Source of the DNA: Hevea brasiliensis
Lineage: Eukaryota > Streptophyta > Magnoliopsida > Malpighiales > Euphorbiaceae
Direction: 5' to 3'
Assembly (NCBI RefSeq): GCF_030052815.1
Contig: NC_079495.1
Span: 116,104,194-116,168,193 of the forward strand
DNA: 64,000 bases
Within the stretch, counting starts at the first letter, position 1, and every line of letters begins with the position of its first letter. This document shows positions 10,156-22,617 of this stretch, piece by piece. The notes under the pieces were generated by a model that saw only the letters and a list, made by a program, of their open reading frames with translations, made no database searches and was not told the origin of the DNA. A program made the position numbers and the translations under genes.

Positions 10156-13100
10156 TGTGACACCCCTTACCCGTGTACAGTATACCCGAGTAAGTAATGC
10201 CACACGGTGTACCGGCACACTCTAATATACCTTAATTATTTTATACCATGCTTTTGAATATAATTTGTGAAATATACTTTATTTAAGCCATTTATCAAAA
10301 TTATTATTTATTTGAGGTTCAGAAAATTTTAAATAAAATCAGTAGTCTAGGATAAAAATGGAGAAAACAGTTCTTCGGAACCTGTTAAAAACACTTCCAA
10401 ATAATTACCAAACAATCCCAACTTCAATTTATCAGCAAAATCTCAATATTAAGATCTCAACAACATTTCAATTCCAGTTCTCAATCATCCATCACATGTG
10501 ATGATCACATATAAATCACAAGTAAACATTTACTTTTCCATTCACAAGTACAATTTTCATAATTTACATAAACATCAATATACATTACACAAGTTTAATT
10601 ACATAGGAGAAAAACAAAGTTAAGTTACAAAATGTCAAAATGACACCTAATGTCCTACCAATGCACTGCAGAAGTTGAGGTGACACGGACACTGTGCAGA
10701 GTGCGGGGATGGACTCACCCAGTCTGTGGTCTACTGGGCTCACGATCTGTATCTCCAGTACCTACGCGTGGCAAAAGCAACGCGCTAAGCATTAATGCTT
10801 AGTGGTGCAATAATATAATAAAAGAAAATAGCAAGAAGTTAAATGTGTAGTGAATGTGTACGTTTTATTTGTTTGGTATTTGTATATCATTTACTTTGTC
10901 CACTTTTATTCATTTGGTTGCCCCAAGTAATCTACACTAGACGACTGGACTGGATAATGGGTAAACTGGCACTGGGTATCTAGTACCTCAGGCCGTCACA
11001 CCATCGGTCACATATGCATCTCCCGATTATGCAGAGCGACTAACAAGCTGTAAATAATATTAGGCACGAGGCCAAGTCTCAATATAATGTCAAAATGGCT
11101 AAAAGCCATAAAATCACGGAATGGCATATTGCCATGTGCAGTACTGCTAACTGAACCCTATTGGCATGCCAAACTATCCAAACCAATCTTGTTAGGTATA
11201 CTAGGGCATTCGATACTTTAAAATTCTTCAATCTTTGAATTTCAAGTTTCGGTGTTACTATTCACCTCTATGGTCAACTAAAATGTTGACTTTTAGGTAG
11301 AAATTAGGTACATTGGTTTTGGCACTCCCAACATACCACATTTTGTATTTAAAACTTGTTGGCATTGAGCGTTAATACCATTTCTAAGCATTAAACAAAA
11401 GGAGCAGATTTTTCAGATTTTGTACCATAACTTTACTGTTCCATTTGGAACTGTTACAGTGGAAATTTGAAGAAATGGAAAACATGAAAGTTGTTCCTTA
11501 TTTTGTCTAGTTGAATTTCCTTTTTTGAATCACTCCATTTGGAGTTTTGTAGCTCCAGATATGGTCCAAAAACCACAGCTGGCCGGATTTCCATTCTGCA
11601 GAAATTACCATATCTACTGATAGCAGGCAGTGACTGCCACTGCCATTTAGGTTAGGTTCTGGCCATAATTTGGGGTAGGTTTCTTCATAAAAGTTGTTTG
11701 TCTATGTCTTAACTTGTTGCTGTAAAAATTTCAGGTCAATTGACCAAAGCTACAGTGAGTTATGGCTACTGTTCATTTGGTCAATTCTGCAGGGGCTGTT
11801 GCAGTGTGTCCGGATTGGGGCCAAGTTTTGGTCCTCTTGCTTTGGTCTTTTGGGCATGGTTTCTTCAGCAAAAATGTGCCATTATAAGCCTAGTTTCATG
11901 TCCAATTTGCCAAACATCAATTGGACCTACACAGCCAAAGTTATGGCTGTGCAAGTGGACTGAAATTTCAGTCACTCTGCTGCACTAACAAGCGACCTAC
12001 ACATTCACTTGGCTATACTATTTTTCAGTCCAATTCATGGTCAACATACCTAAAATGGTCACTAATTGACCCTTATAATGTTCTTTCACAATTTCATAAG
12101 CTAAATCCAAGTTTCACTTCTCAAAACCCTAATGTCCAATTTAAATTACCCATAAACCTCAATTAGCACACTAGTTCAACATCCATGCATATTCATACCT
12201 TAAACATCATTTCTATCCATTCTAAATTCATTAAAACAATCAACCTCATCCTTCCTTAGGGCTGCCGAAAATTGAAGATGCCCTAACACATATAATTTAC
12301 TTCAAGTTCTTATAATTTCTTAACTTAAAATGATGCTCTAACAAGGATTAAAGGAGTGAGAGTGAAAGGATAGCACTAACCTCACTTTAACCTCTTGTAG
12401 GGCAGATTTCTTCAAGCTAAAACTTCACTTTCCTTCTTCTTCTTGGCTGCCAAAAGCTTCCCCAAGTGATATGGTCAAGGTTTAATGAAAGGGGTTAGGG
12501 TTTAGTGGTGTAACAAGGTAGGAAATTAAGCTTGCTTGATTGAACATCAATGGAGGGAGGAAGAAGAGAAACTCACGTTTTTGGCTGAAGAGAAGGCAGC
12601 TGGTTTTTGGTCTTCCTTGGTCTTTATTTAGCTCTTTTATTAGTTAGTCAAATGGTTACTTAATGGTGATTGGTTGGCAATTTTAAATGACATCATCAAG
12701 ATGTCATAAATGAGCTTTTCTTTGATTTTTCTTTTCTTTTCATCACTACTCAATTTCAATTTAATTTCTAGTAATGTTTATTCATATTTTATGTCATATT
12801 AATTATTTACTCAACTGGACAAGTCGGCCAAAAATCACCTCTGAAGGCGAAATGACCAAAATGCCCTCCGTTTGGCTTAACGGGTCAAAATTGTCTGTAC
12901 CGATTGAAAAATTTTCCTAGGTATTTTCTTGGCATTCTAATGCCATGGGAACCTCAATAACCCTTTTTTGGAGTCCCAAAAATTATTTTATAATTTTTCC
13001 CCCGGGTCTAGGGCTCCTCGTTGCGAGAACCGCAACTTCCCTCCGGTTACCCATCGCTTGGGCACCGGCTCATTTGACTTGGTTGTATTTTATTTTTAAA

Positions 13101-13249
13101 ATTTTTACTAAGTGTTTCTTATTAATATTTGAGTTAATTATGGTCCCTCACTTAAGTTTAATTATTTTTCCGGACGTTCTAGCTGTCCGGACCGACACCT
13201 GTCACCGGAACAGTAGAATGTACGGAGTTGTTATCGGGAGGGTGTTACA
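10156..13249 (-). repeat. 5' LTR of the nested chromovirus
   Basis: 3094 bp, nearly identical to 2262-5358. It is directly followed on the + side by CGTTC, the target duplication. The LTR pair differs by a limited number of substitutions and short indels, such as those near 2840 and 3120 compared with 10700 and 11010. Confidence 0.9.
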
Positions 13250-13701
13250 CGTTCTATCCACTGTGATACTCGTGGAATTTTCCCGATAATATCATGGTTA
13301 TAGAATGGGGCTCTACTGTTACAGTAGGGGCAATTTGGGAACCTGTGGCTTTTAGAAAATTAGACCTTGAGCTAAACTATCACAATAGCTGAAAGCCGTA
13401 GTGAGCTACCTTATAAGATAGAACTATCCAATTAGGTAGCACTCATCAGATCGAGTCTCCTATGCTAGGACAAAGGGGCATACTTACTCTTACCACTTGC
13501 TGCTTTAATTTCCTTTTGTTCATTTTTGTGAGGGTAATCTTGAATTCTCTGAAACACCTACACATTTTCCTACTTTGATAAATGTGTATGTGTCACCTCA
13601 TATGATATGATTCAAAATTACCCAAATTTATCTTGCTAACGAGTTTTCATGAGCATCACCAATCCAAGAGTCTATGAAAAAGATAAGGCATCATTTTTAT
13701 C
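13250..13701 (+). other. Leader of the Tat/Ogre element, right piece
   Basis: It begins with the second copy of CGTTC and continues the leader cut at 2261. It is non-coding and moderately AT-rich up to the ATG of ORF1 at 13702. I see no other feature. Confidence 0.6.
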
Positions 13702-15582
13702 ATGGCATCCTCGAGTCAGTCGGCAGAAGAAGTTCAGAATGCTAAACTTTGGTCTGAATCAACTCATTCTCCAGTACCCTCGCAAAATAATGTTTCCAAG
13801 GCACATGCTAGCTTGCTACCCTCATGGGATCTGAATAAAATTGAGGTCAGAATGAACAGCCTCGAGGGTCTGTCTAATGGATGGAGGTCGTTTCCGTCGG
13901 TCAAGGCACGATTTGAAAGGAAATACGGAAAATTGCAACCCTAATGCGAGTCAAGGTCCAAATCCGGCATTAAAGGCCATCTTTGTCGATTTGGAATCCT
14001 AAGTGCACGGGTATTCTCTTTCAATGACGTTGATCTGATTCCCACTATGGAAGAATATCGGGCATTCTTGGAGATTCCTTACTCAACACAGAATCGGATC
14101 TACCTACACCTTGAGCATGGCGGACACGGAAGCGATTAACACATTTGTTGGGTATTCCTTGGAGGAGGCAAAGTCAAAAGAAACGGTCAAAGAAACACGC
14201 ATGGATGGTATTGGACCTACCTCGAGAAGCGGTTAGATCAATTCCTCCAAGAGAAGCGATGGGATCAAGCTTGATAGCACTCGCATTGGGAATCTATGGC
14301 TTGAGTTTGTTCCCGGGACCATTCGGAATCATAACCTGACTCACGTTGGACGTATTCTTGGCGGTAGAAAGGCAGGAGGTCAATCCGATCCCGGCAATAC
14401 TTGCGGAGACCTTATTAACCCTTACCTACTGCAGACAATAGGGTAAAGGGTCCATCAAGTGTTGTTCTCAATTGTTATATCTTTGGATTATCAGTCACAT
14501 ATGCCCTGTGGAGACAAAGGGATTGACTTGGTACCTTGACCGACCTCCCATCGAGAAGATGACCGGTTAATAATCGGTCAGAAGAATGAGCAGCGATGGC
14601 GGGAGCAGTTTTGAGTTTCAATAGCCATGATTATTGTTGGAGGAAGGCGTGGCGTCGGGACAATCCGTTTTGATCGGACGGGAGAAATCGGTCGGTATCA
14701 CGATCGAGTAACGGATACACAAGTTACACTCCGGCCTTGGTAATGAGGCAGTTTGGCTCAACACAGTCCAGAATCGACATTGAAGAATATCACCAAGGTC
14801 ATTTCTACCATGAGCTCAAGGAAGAGGAAGGGTTGAAAATGGCTCGCAAGTCTTGGGAGAACATCTCTCTGGTGGAGAGATCGCCTAAAGGCCCAAGCGC
14901 CTCGGGCGATTATCTTAAATGGAGAGCTGACAGGGACCAAGAATACTCAACCACAGAATTCAAAGACAGCGATCCGCGCCGAGATGTCCTATTAGAAGAA
15001 GCTGATGATCGCCTGGTTGACTCGCTACAAAAGGCAAATACCGAGAACTCGCAACTGCAAGAACAAATAAAACAGTTGGAGGACAAATAGCAGATTCTCA
15101 AGAGGAAAGTAAGGGGGCTCAGAGAAGAGGCAAGGGCCGAAAAGATGGGTTTTGAAGAGCAAGAGATACGGTGGAAAAAGGAAAAAAACTCTCTCCACGC
15201 TGTAATGAAAGAAGTAGAAGCACAGAATAGTAAGCTTCAGGAAAAGATAAAATACCAAGAGATACTCGTTGAAGAGTATAAACAGGAAAACAAAAAGAAA
15301 AAGCTCGAATTAAAAGAACAGGCACTACTCATCAATGATATCTTGAAAGAATGTGCTAAGGAAAGGAAGGAGAAAGAAAGACAAGCTGCTCTCTATCAAG
15401 AGTTGAAAGAGAATGTTGACCAGCTGGAGAGAACGATAGCACAGGGAAAGCAAGAACTCTTACCTGAATCCGAGTATGCTCTGAAAGCATTCAACCCTGC
15501 CAAACAAGAAGAAAGGTTATATGAGTATCTCAGAAAATGTCATCTCATTATAAAGAACCTCCCTGAGCCTAGGCCAATGTAA
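13702..15582 (+). pseudogene. ORF1 of the Tat/Ogre element (DUF7745-like plus coiled coil)
   Basis: The first piece starts MASSSQSAEEVQNAKLW and is open for 80 codons. Beyond a stop, a second frame gives FSFNDVDLIPTMEEYRAFL, which resembles the conserved start of DUF7745, a plant domain found in ORF1 of such elements. The middle (about 14140-14730) is heavily shifted. From 14737 to 15582 one frame with a single stop at 15088-15090 encodes a long charged coiled coil (LQKANTENSQLQEQIKQLE and similar heptads) ending in LIIKNLPEPRPM. The role of ORF1 in Ogre is not established. The call rests on position before gag and on the short DUF7745-like match. Confidence 0.65.
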
Positions 15583-15881
15583 AGAATACGGTGTACAAAT
15601 TATTCAGTTAATGAAATGATTTTTGGATCATTGTTTAGCAAATTTGTGAATGAATAATATGACTCCCGTAGGAACTCCCTCGCTAGGGTTATATGAAAAA
15701 TTGAATGCGCTATATGGACAGGTATCATAAATACGCATTCAATCCGGTCATTCACAGTCAGACTATTGAACGATGCCATGATAAAAGTGATGCAGTTATC
15801 CTTCAACATATTTCATTTCTGGCTCTCAAATGCCACCGTATCCTTCATCCACATCAGGACCCTATTTAATTTTGATCAAAA
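15583..15881 (+). other. Spacer between ORF1 and gag
   Basis: AT-rich spacer. It ends with a pyrimidine-rich run and CTTACAG at about 15913, a possible splice acceptor that would join into gag. No matching donor can be fixed by eye. Confidence 0.3.
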
Positions 15882-17796
15882 TTGACTAAAATTTCTTTTT
15901 TTGACTCCTTACAGAAAAACAACATTGCTTCGAACAAGGCAAGTCTGACCAAGCACGCGATTCAACCCCAGCGAGTGTACTTAACAAGATCTCGAACAAG
16001 AAAACTAATGGAAGACCAGGAACAAGTACAGAACCTACAGGGGCAAGTGTGCGAACTAAAAGACCAGGTTTGAACTTATGAAGCGATGAGGAGATGTCCC
16101 AAAATAAGCGACTTGGACCTTAACCTACCATTACCTCCCCCACCTCCTACAACGGTTGATTCTCACTACGCTTCAACCTCTTTCACTTTCCAGCCACCAA
16201 TCCAGGATCCGACGGTCACTGTCAATCCGGTTCCACTAAATAATGAACCTCCTTTCTCTTATTACCCAACCATCCCGAATGCCGAACCATCCCTTTCGGT
16301 CCCGAACCCTCCAATTCATTCTGCCCCTCATTTCCCAGTTGGGGGAGTACCTCACACAATAGGAGGAGAAAGTAAGATGAGAGAAAATGAGAAGTCTGTC
16401 GCTCTGGAAGAGAGATTGAGAGCTATAGAGGGCACGAATATGTATGGCTCGATTGACGTGGCATCACTAAGATTAGTCTAGGATGTGGTGGTGCGCCCAA
16501 ATTCAAGGTCCCCAATTTTGACAAGTATACTGGGAATTCGGACCCTCGAATTCATTTGGCCACCTATATTGCCAAGATGTCCTCTATGACAGATGATGAC
16601 AGACTGTTAATCCACTTCTTTCACGAGAGCCTCTCTGGAGCAGCCCTGAGGTGGTGCGTTCAGTTAGACAGGAGCAGACTGCGCTCCTGGAAGGATTTAG
16701 CTGAGGCCTTTTTGAAGCAGTACAAATTTAACTGCGATGTGGCCCCCACAAGGAGGATCTTCAAAATCAGTGCGAAAGACCGGGAAAGCTTCAAGGAGTA
16801 TGCCCAGATGGAGAGAAAAGCGGCGAAGTACATCCCCGGTGGCCGATAATGAGCTATGCTCTCTATTTATCGAGACTTTGAAGGCTCCCTACTTCAACTT
16901 GATGATTGGGAACACTTCCAACAGCTTCTCTGACATCATACAGGCCGGCGAAAGAATTGAGGCCAATCTAAGAATGGGACGGTTGCAGGAGTTGGCTGAG
17001 AACCCTGCGAAAAAGGCTGCCATCTTTGGCAAGAAGAAGGAGGGTGATGTGCATTCCATCACCCGTCAAAACAATTATTCCCCATTCCCTCAAAACAACT
17101 ATCGGCCCTCTCCTCCCCCTCATGGCCAAACAGTCGCCAGCATTCCACCTCCTTTCCCTAATTATCCACACCCACGCCCACAATACCCTTCACCTACAAA
17201 TTACCAACCAAGACCATCTCTTCCTCCCGCTCAACCAAGACCACCACAAAACAACCCAAGACCTCCAAGGAACCCTGATCCACCTCTCCCCCTCCCTCTC
17301 AGTGAAATATACCGATACCTTGTCGGTATAAACCAAATTGTACCAGTCCCCTTGGGCAGATCCGGTAGCCATATCCCGGGTGGTATGATGCCTTGCCGTT
17401 GTGAGTACCATGGAGGGGCACAAGGGCATTCAACTGATAACTGCGGGGCACTCAGAGGGAGAGTGCACGATTTAATCCGAAATGGGTGGCTGAAACTTGA
17501 GGGAAATGGCTCCCTCCCCAATGTTACCTCAAACCTTTGCCTAACCATAATGCGGGCGGTGGTGTAAATATGATAGAGTCGATAGAGAAGGATCAACAGG
17601 AAGTAGACAAGTGGTTCCTTACTTTAAAGAAATTTTCTTTGTGGCAATGAGGAAGGCTACCTTTGCCCTCAGTGCGGGAGTAAAAGAATGTACGGGGTGT
17701 CCTTATCATGGAGGGGCAACCGATCATGAGCTGCGAGATTGTGAGGGATTCAAACAAGAGGTACTGAACTTGTTGTCTCTCAAGGTTCTGAGATGA
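15882..17796 (+). pseudogene. Tat/Ogre gag
   Basis: A basic, coiled N-terminus (LTRSRTRKLMEDQEQVQNLQ) is followed by a proline-rich linker, then the capsid-like block SSMTDDDRLLIHFFHESLSG, ALRWCVQLDR, and WKDLAEAFLKQYKFN. A frameshift near 16800 moves to LCSLFIETLKAPYF and RIEANLRMGRLQE. A second proline-rich part follows. The nucleic-acid-binding motif has the Tat form CEYHGGAQGHSTDNC, and a second one, CPYHGGATDHELRDC, occurs about 100 codons later at 17700-17745. At least three frame changes are needed. Two such motifs rather than one is worth noting. Gag would package the RNA. Confidence 0.75.
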
Positions 17797-19478
17797 CAGA
17801 CAATGTCGAAGATGGTGGAGGAGTGAACACCACTAGATCTGACCAGAATGCTTCTACCTCCAAACCCAGAATCACCTTTTCACCCCTAGTAGCCTCGCCG
17901 CCAGTAACGGTTATCCGAGCCCCATCTCAGCTCCCTATTACCAACACCCATGCCATACCTTGGAACTACAATTTCCAAGTCTTCACCCAAGGAGCGTTAA
18001 GCAGTACACTGGCTCCTAGCCTTGCTTCACCCCCGACACCTCCTAACCCACGTTTCACGCCTCATGAACACTTTCAGATGACTTATGCCGGACCTACCAC
18101 TAATGCTACTCCCCAGAATAATCCTCAACCTGTCGCTACCACAAAATCCTCCTCGCATGAGCAAGAAGTCGAGTTCATAACTCGAAGTGGGAGGTGTTAC
18201 GTAAACAAAGAAAAAGAAAAAAGAAAAGGGAAAGTAAAGATGGGAGAGTCATCAAAGAATGCAGAAGATGAGGTTGAGAAGGCAGGGGAAGTAGAGCCTG
18301 CTGAGCATAAAGAAGAGGAGGAACTGCTGCTCCAAATAATGAAACAGAGCGAGTATGATGTGGTGGAGCAGTTGAGAAAGACACACTGCCGAATTTATTA
18401 TTATCGATCTTGAGTTCGGAAGTGCAAGCAAGCCTTGCAGAAAATCCTGGATCAGGCCTTTGTAAACCCCGACATTACTCCGGGGCAGTTTGAGAAGATA
18501 GTGGGACAAATCCAGGCATCCAGTTTTGTTACTTTCTCGGAGGACGAGATAGACCCTGCGGGTTTAAGGCACACTAAAGCTCTACATGTAACAGTGAAGT
18601 GTAAGGGTTGTATAGTAGCCAAGGTACTTATTGATAACGGGTCAACTCTTAATGTATTGCCTAATACCACCTTAGCCAGGCTGCCGGTTGACCAATCTGA
18701 CATACGTCAGAGTGCTATGGTAGTGAGAGCCTTCGACGGTACAAGGAGAGAAGTGCTGGGAGACATTGACTTGCCAATCCAGGTCGGTGCATGTACTTTC
18801 AACGTCACGTTTCAGGTGATGAACATTGAGCCGGCCTACACTATGTTGTTGGGGAGGCCTTGGATCCATTCTGCGAACGCCGTTCCTTCAACTTTGCACC
18901 AAAAGATCAAATATATTATGGACGGCAAAATCATCACAGTGAAAGGAGAGGAGGCCTTGCTAGTCACCAAGCCACAATCACTCCCTTATGTGGAAGCAGC
19001 TGAAGAGTCGTTGGAAAGCTCCTTCCAGGCCCTTGAGTTACAAGAAACCGGAAGTGGAGGGGCTATGGCTATGGTGGCCAAAGTGATGTCAAAGAATGGA
19101 TATCAGGAGGGCAAAGGCTTGGGCACCACATTGCAAGGGATCGTTGAACCTATACCGGCTATTCAGAAGATAGGTCGCTGTGGTTTGGGTTATGAGGAAG
19201 ATGCCCTTATGGATGGACGATTCTGGATGAGGAAAACACTTCGGGATCAGAGATTCGATCAGAAAATGGGAAAGATGAAAGTAGTCCCGAGAATCACAGA
19301 AGTCTTTGCTAAACCGGTCATTGAAAATCCGGCAGAGGTGGAAGAATCACCTGATGAACCATCCATCGAAGTCATCTACCTGCATCCCTTATATGAAGCT
19401 CTAGTCTCACCGATAGCTGAGGGGCAAGAACTAGACAACTGGACGGCAGAGGACATCCCTGTACTCAATTTCGAGTAA
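17793..19478 (+). pseudogene. Tat/Ogre protease with G-patch
   Basis: An acidic linker precedes the SEYDVVEQLRKT motif typical of Tat pol. A stop at 18411-18413 marks a pair of compensating frame changes, after which the same frame resumes and stays open to 19478. The retropepsin active site is KVLIDNGSTLNVLP, then TFQVMNIEPAYTMLLGRPWI. About 100 residues later, AKVMSKNGYQEGKGLG followed by GRCGLGY matches a G-patch, a glycine-rich nucleic-acid-binding motif also found after the protease of betaretroviruses. The piece ends with DNWTAEDIPVLNFE. It is followed by the intron-like spacer before RT. Confidence 0.8.
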
Positions 19479-19650
19479 AGTACCTTTGGTTATCTACACT
19501 TGATCATTTTGTCCATGGTGACAAGTGTAATACTGTAAATGGACCTTTTCCTTATGGCATAAATATTAATGAATTAATAGCGCATTTTAAATCCAATTCT
19601 TTCCTTTTGAATTTCATCCTTATAATATGTTCCATTTTTATTCTTTCAGG
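19479..19650 (+). other. Candidate Ogre intron between protease and RT
   Basis: This T-rich gap starts at the protease stop and ends in TTATTCTTTCAG, a good splice acceptor, after which pol coding sequence continues. Ogre elements are known to splice an intron between protease and RT. I cannot fix the donor, since no strong GT site lies right at the end of the protease frame. Confidence 0.5.
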
Positions 19651-20907
19651 ACCATTCATCAATTAACACCTAATAATCCAATAGACTCAGAAATTCCTCT
19701 GGTTAATTTTGAAATCCCCATAACTGCCATTACTTCAAGTGATTCTGAGGAAGACCTTACAGAAGAAAGCAATGAAAAGGATGAACCCTCCCTAATGCCT
19801 TGTGGAGACGAAACGCACACCATAAATTTAGGCACAGAGGAAGTAAAAAGGGAACTTAAGGTAGTGGAGAGTGAAGAATTGGGAGATATGATAAGTCTGC
19901 TTAAAGAATTCCTCGACGTATTTTCCTGTAGCTATGATGATATGGTGGGTTTGGACCCTCAGATAGTGACACATAAAATCCCCTAATTAGGGGACGGTCG
20001 ATGAAGCGAAGTTAAGGAGAATGAATCCAGACACACTGCTCAAAGTTCGGGATGAAGTCAAGAAATAATATGACGCTGGGTTCCTGGAAGTGGTCAAATA
20101 TCCACAATGGGTGGCTAACATCGTCCCGGTAATGAAGAAGGACGGGAGAGTCAAGGCGTGCGTTGACTACAGGGATCTTAATAAAGCAAGTCTAAAAGAT
20201 GATTTCCCTCTCCCCCACATTGATGTGTTGGTAGATAATGCTGCAGGATTAGGCAGGTGCTCATGCATTGATGGGGCATCTGGGTACAATCAAATCCCAA
20301 TGGATGAGGAAGACAAAGAAAAAACCGCTTTTATCACTCAATGGGGAGTATTTTGCTATCGGGTCATGCCCTTGGATGAAGAATCTTTGGTGCCACATAT
20401 CAGCGCGCCATGGTCACATTATTCCACGATATGATGCATAAAGAAGTGGAGGTTTACGTGGATGATATGATCATCAAATCCCGGGGAGAAGAAAGCCATG
20501 TGCAGGTGCTGAGGAAAGTATTCGAGAGACTCAGAAAATATCATTTGGCCAGACCTGCCAAATGCATATTCGGAGCTAGATCTGGGAAATTGTTGGGATT
20601 TATAGTAAGTGAGAAGGGAATAGAAGTAGACCCAGACAAGGTTCAAGCTATTCAAGAAATGCCATCCCCAAAAACAGAAAGGGAGGTGCGTAGTTTCCTG
20701 GGAAAGTTGAACTACATCTCGAGGTTTATTTCCAATCTCACCGCTAAAGCCGAGCCTATTTTTAAACTGCTCCGAAAGAACAACACCACCCAATGGGATT
20801 CAGTTTGTCAAGAGGCTTTTGAGACAATCAAGCAGTATCTGTCAAACCCACCAGTGTTGGTTCCTCCCGTGGCAAGGAGGCCTCTTATCCTGTATATGGC
20901 AGTCTAG
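19651..20907 (+). pseudogene. Tat/Ogre reverse transcriptase
   Basis: After an acidic linker, EFLDVFSCSYDDMVGLDP opens the RT region. The next part (about 19985-20090) has several stops. PQWVANIVPVMKKDGRVKAC, VDYRDLNKASLKDDFPLP and CIDGASGYNQIPM are standard RT blocks. A frameshift near 20380 changes frame before the active site VEVYVDDMIIKSRGEE, where YVDD is intact. VRSFLGKLNYISRFI and the connection domain follow, up to a stop at 20905-20907 at the start of RNase H. The domain order is normal for Tat elements. The copy is dead because of the stops. Confidence 0.88.
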
Positions 20908-20916
20908 CAGAACTCG

Positions 20917-22617
20917 ATGGGATGTGTTTTGGGACAACATGACGATACTGGCCGAAAGGAGAGGGCTATTTATTACTTGAGCAAGAAGTTCAATGATTGT
21001 GAGTCAAGATACTCTTTCTTAGAAAAGACTTGCTGCGCATTAGCCTGGACAGCGAATCGCCTCAAGCACTACATGCTGAATCACAAAACATGGCTCATCT
21101 CCAGGATGGATCCTATCAAATATGTATTCGAAAGCCCATTCGTGCCAGGAAGGATAGCTAAATGGCAGGTTATACTCTCCCAATATGACATAGTCTATAT
21201 GACCCGGAAAGCGGTGAAAGGTAGTGTAATCGCTGACCTCCTAGCAGAAAATCCTATCCAGGATTATGAAGCTCTGGATTTTGAGTTCCCTGATGAGCAT
21301 ATTAATGAAGTAGACTGCGAAGAAGAGAGGCCAACCGATGTATGGGAAATGTATTTCGACGGAGCTGTCAATTTGTCCGGTAATGGAATTGGAGTAGTGT
21401 TGATATCCCCGGATGGAAAACACTTTCCGACAGTTGTCAAGTTGAGATTTGACTGCACCAACAATGTCGCGGAATACGAAGCTTGTGTGATGGGACTACA
21501 TGCTGCCATCGAAATGAAAATCAGGAAGTTGGAGGTATATGGGGACTCAGCCCTGATTATATACCAAGTCAAGGGAGAATGGCAAACCAAGGATCCCAAG
21601 CTAATCCCATATCAGAAGTACTTACTGGAGCTGATTAAAAAATTCGAAGAGATCTCTTTCACTCACCTTAGTAGAGACAAGAATCAATTTGCTGATGCTT
21701 TAGCTACTCTAGCCGTTATGGCTCAAATCGAAGAAGGGCAGATGGCTCAGATATTGAAGATTAAGGCAAGGAATGAGCCAGCTTATTGCTTCATGATTGA
21801 GGAAGAACCCGACGGTAAACCTTGGTATCATGACATCCTGGTCTACTACAGAACCAGAGAATTCCCCTCAGGGGCGAACAGAAACGAAAAGAGGATGCTT
21901 CGGAGATTGGCATTGGGATACTTCCCCAGTGGTGAAACCCTATACAAGAGAGGGTCCAACGGTGAACTATTGAGATGTGTGGATGCAAAAGAGGCGAAGA
22001 AAATCCTTTTTGAGACTCATGAGGGAAATTGTGCAACCCATGCCAATGGGCACATGATGGCTAAGCAAATCATGCGACGGGGATATTTTTGGACTACAAT
22101 GGAAAAGGACTGCATCGAATATTTCCGGAAATGCCATAAGTGTCAGATCTACGCAGATCCAATAAATGTTCCGCCTCACAAATTGTTCAACCTCGCCTCA
22201 CCATGGCCTTTCACAATGTGGGGCATCGATGTGATTGGTCCCATCAACCCTAAGGCATCCAATGGGCACAGATTTATCCTAGTAGCAATCGACTATTTTT
22301 CTAAGTGGGTCGAAGCCACATCATACGCCCATATCACGCAGAACACGTTCCTCAAATTCCTCAGAAATAATATCATCTGCCGGCATGGTCTCCCCAATGA
22401 AATCGTCACTGACAACGCCAAGAATCTGAATGGCCCGAAGATCCAGAAATTGTGTGATCAATACAAAATCCGACACCTCAATTCCTCCCCATACCGTCCC
22501 CAGATGAATGGAGCGGTGGAGGCTGCGAACAAAAATCTCAAAAGAATAATCCGGAAAATGACGGTCACGTATAGGGATTGGCATGACATGCTTCCCTACA
22601 CTCTCCACGCATATTGA
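20917..22617 (+). pseudogene. Tat/Ogre RNase H, second RNase H and integrase core
   Basis: An uninterrupted 566-codon frame. It starts in the native RNase H (MGCVLGQHDDTGRKERAI, then YLSKKFNDCESRYS). Residues about 140-275 form a second, archaeal-type RNase H with all four acidic residues in place: MYFDGA, AEYEACVMGL, VYGDSALII and QFADALATL. This second RNase H defines the Tat lineage. The integrase follows: a zinc-binding part with ETHEGNCATHANGH and CHKCQ, then WGIDVIGP, IVTDNAKN and GAVEAANKN, which carry the D, D, E triad. It stops at 22615-22617 in TLHAY, where the related frame would go on. Confidence 0.9.

Larger units (their letters stand above)
2262..13249 (-). mobile_element. Complete chromovirus (Tekay/Del-like Ty3/gypsy), nested
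   Basis: Two near-identical LTRs of 3097 and 3094 bp flank gag-pol on the - strand. Seen on that strand, the LTRs start with TGTAACACCC and end with GGGTGTCACA. The perfect 5-bp target duplication CGTTC is at 2257-2261 and 13250-13254. An initiator tRNA-Met primer site and a polypurine tract are next to the expected LTRs. A chromodomain at the end of the integrase and the roughly 3-kb LTRs point to the Tekay/Del group. Length is 10988 bp. Pol is broken by frameshifts, so it is a dead copy that inserted into the leader of the giant Tat/Ogre element after that element was in place. Confidence 0.92.
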
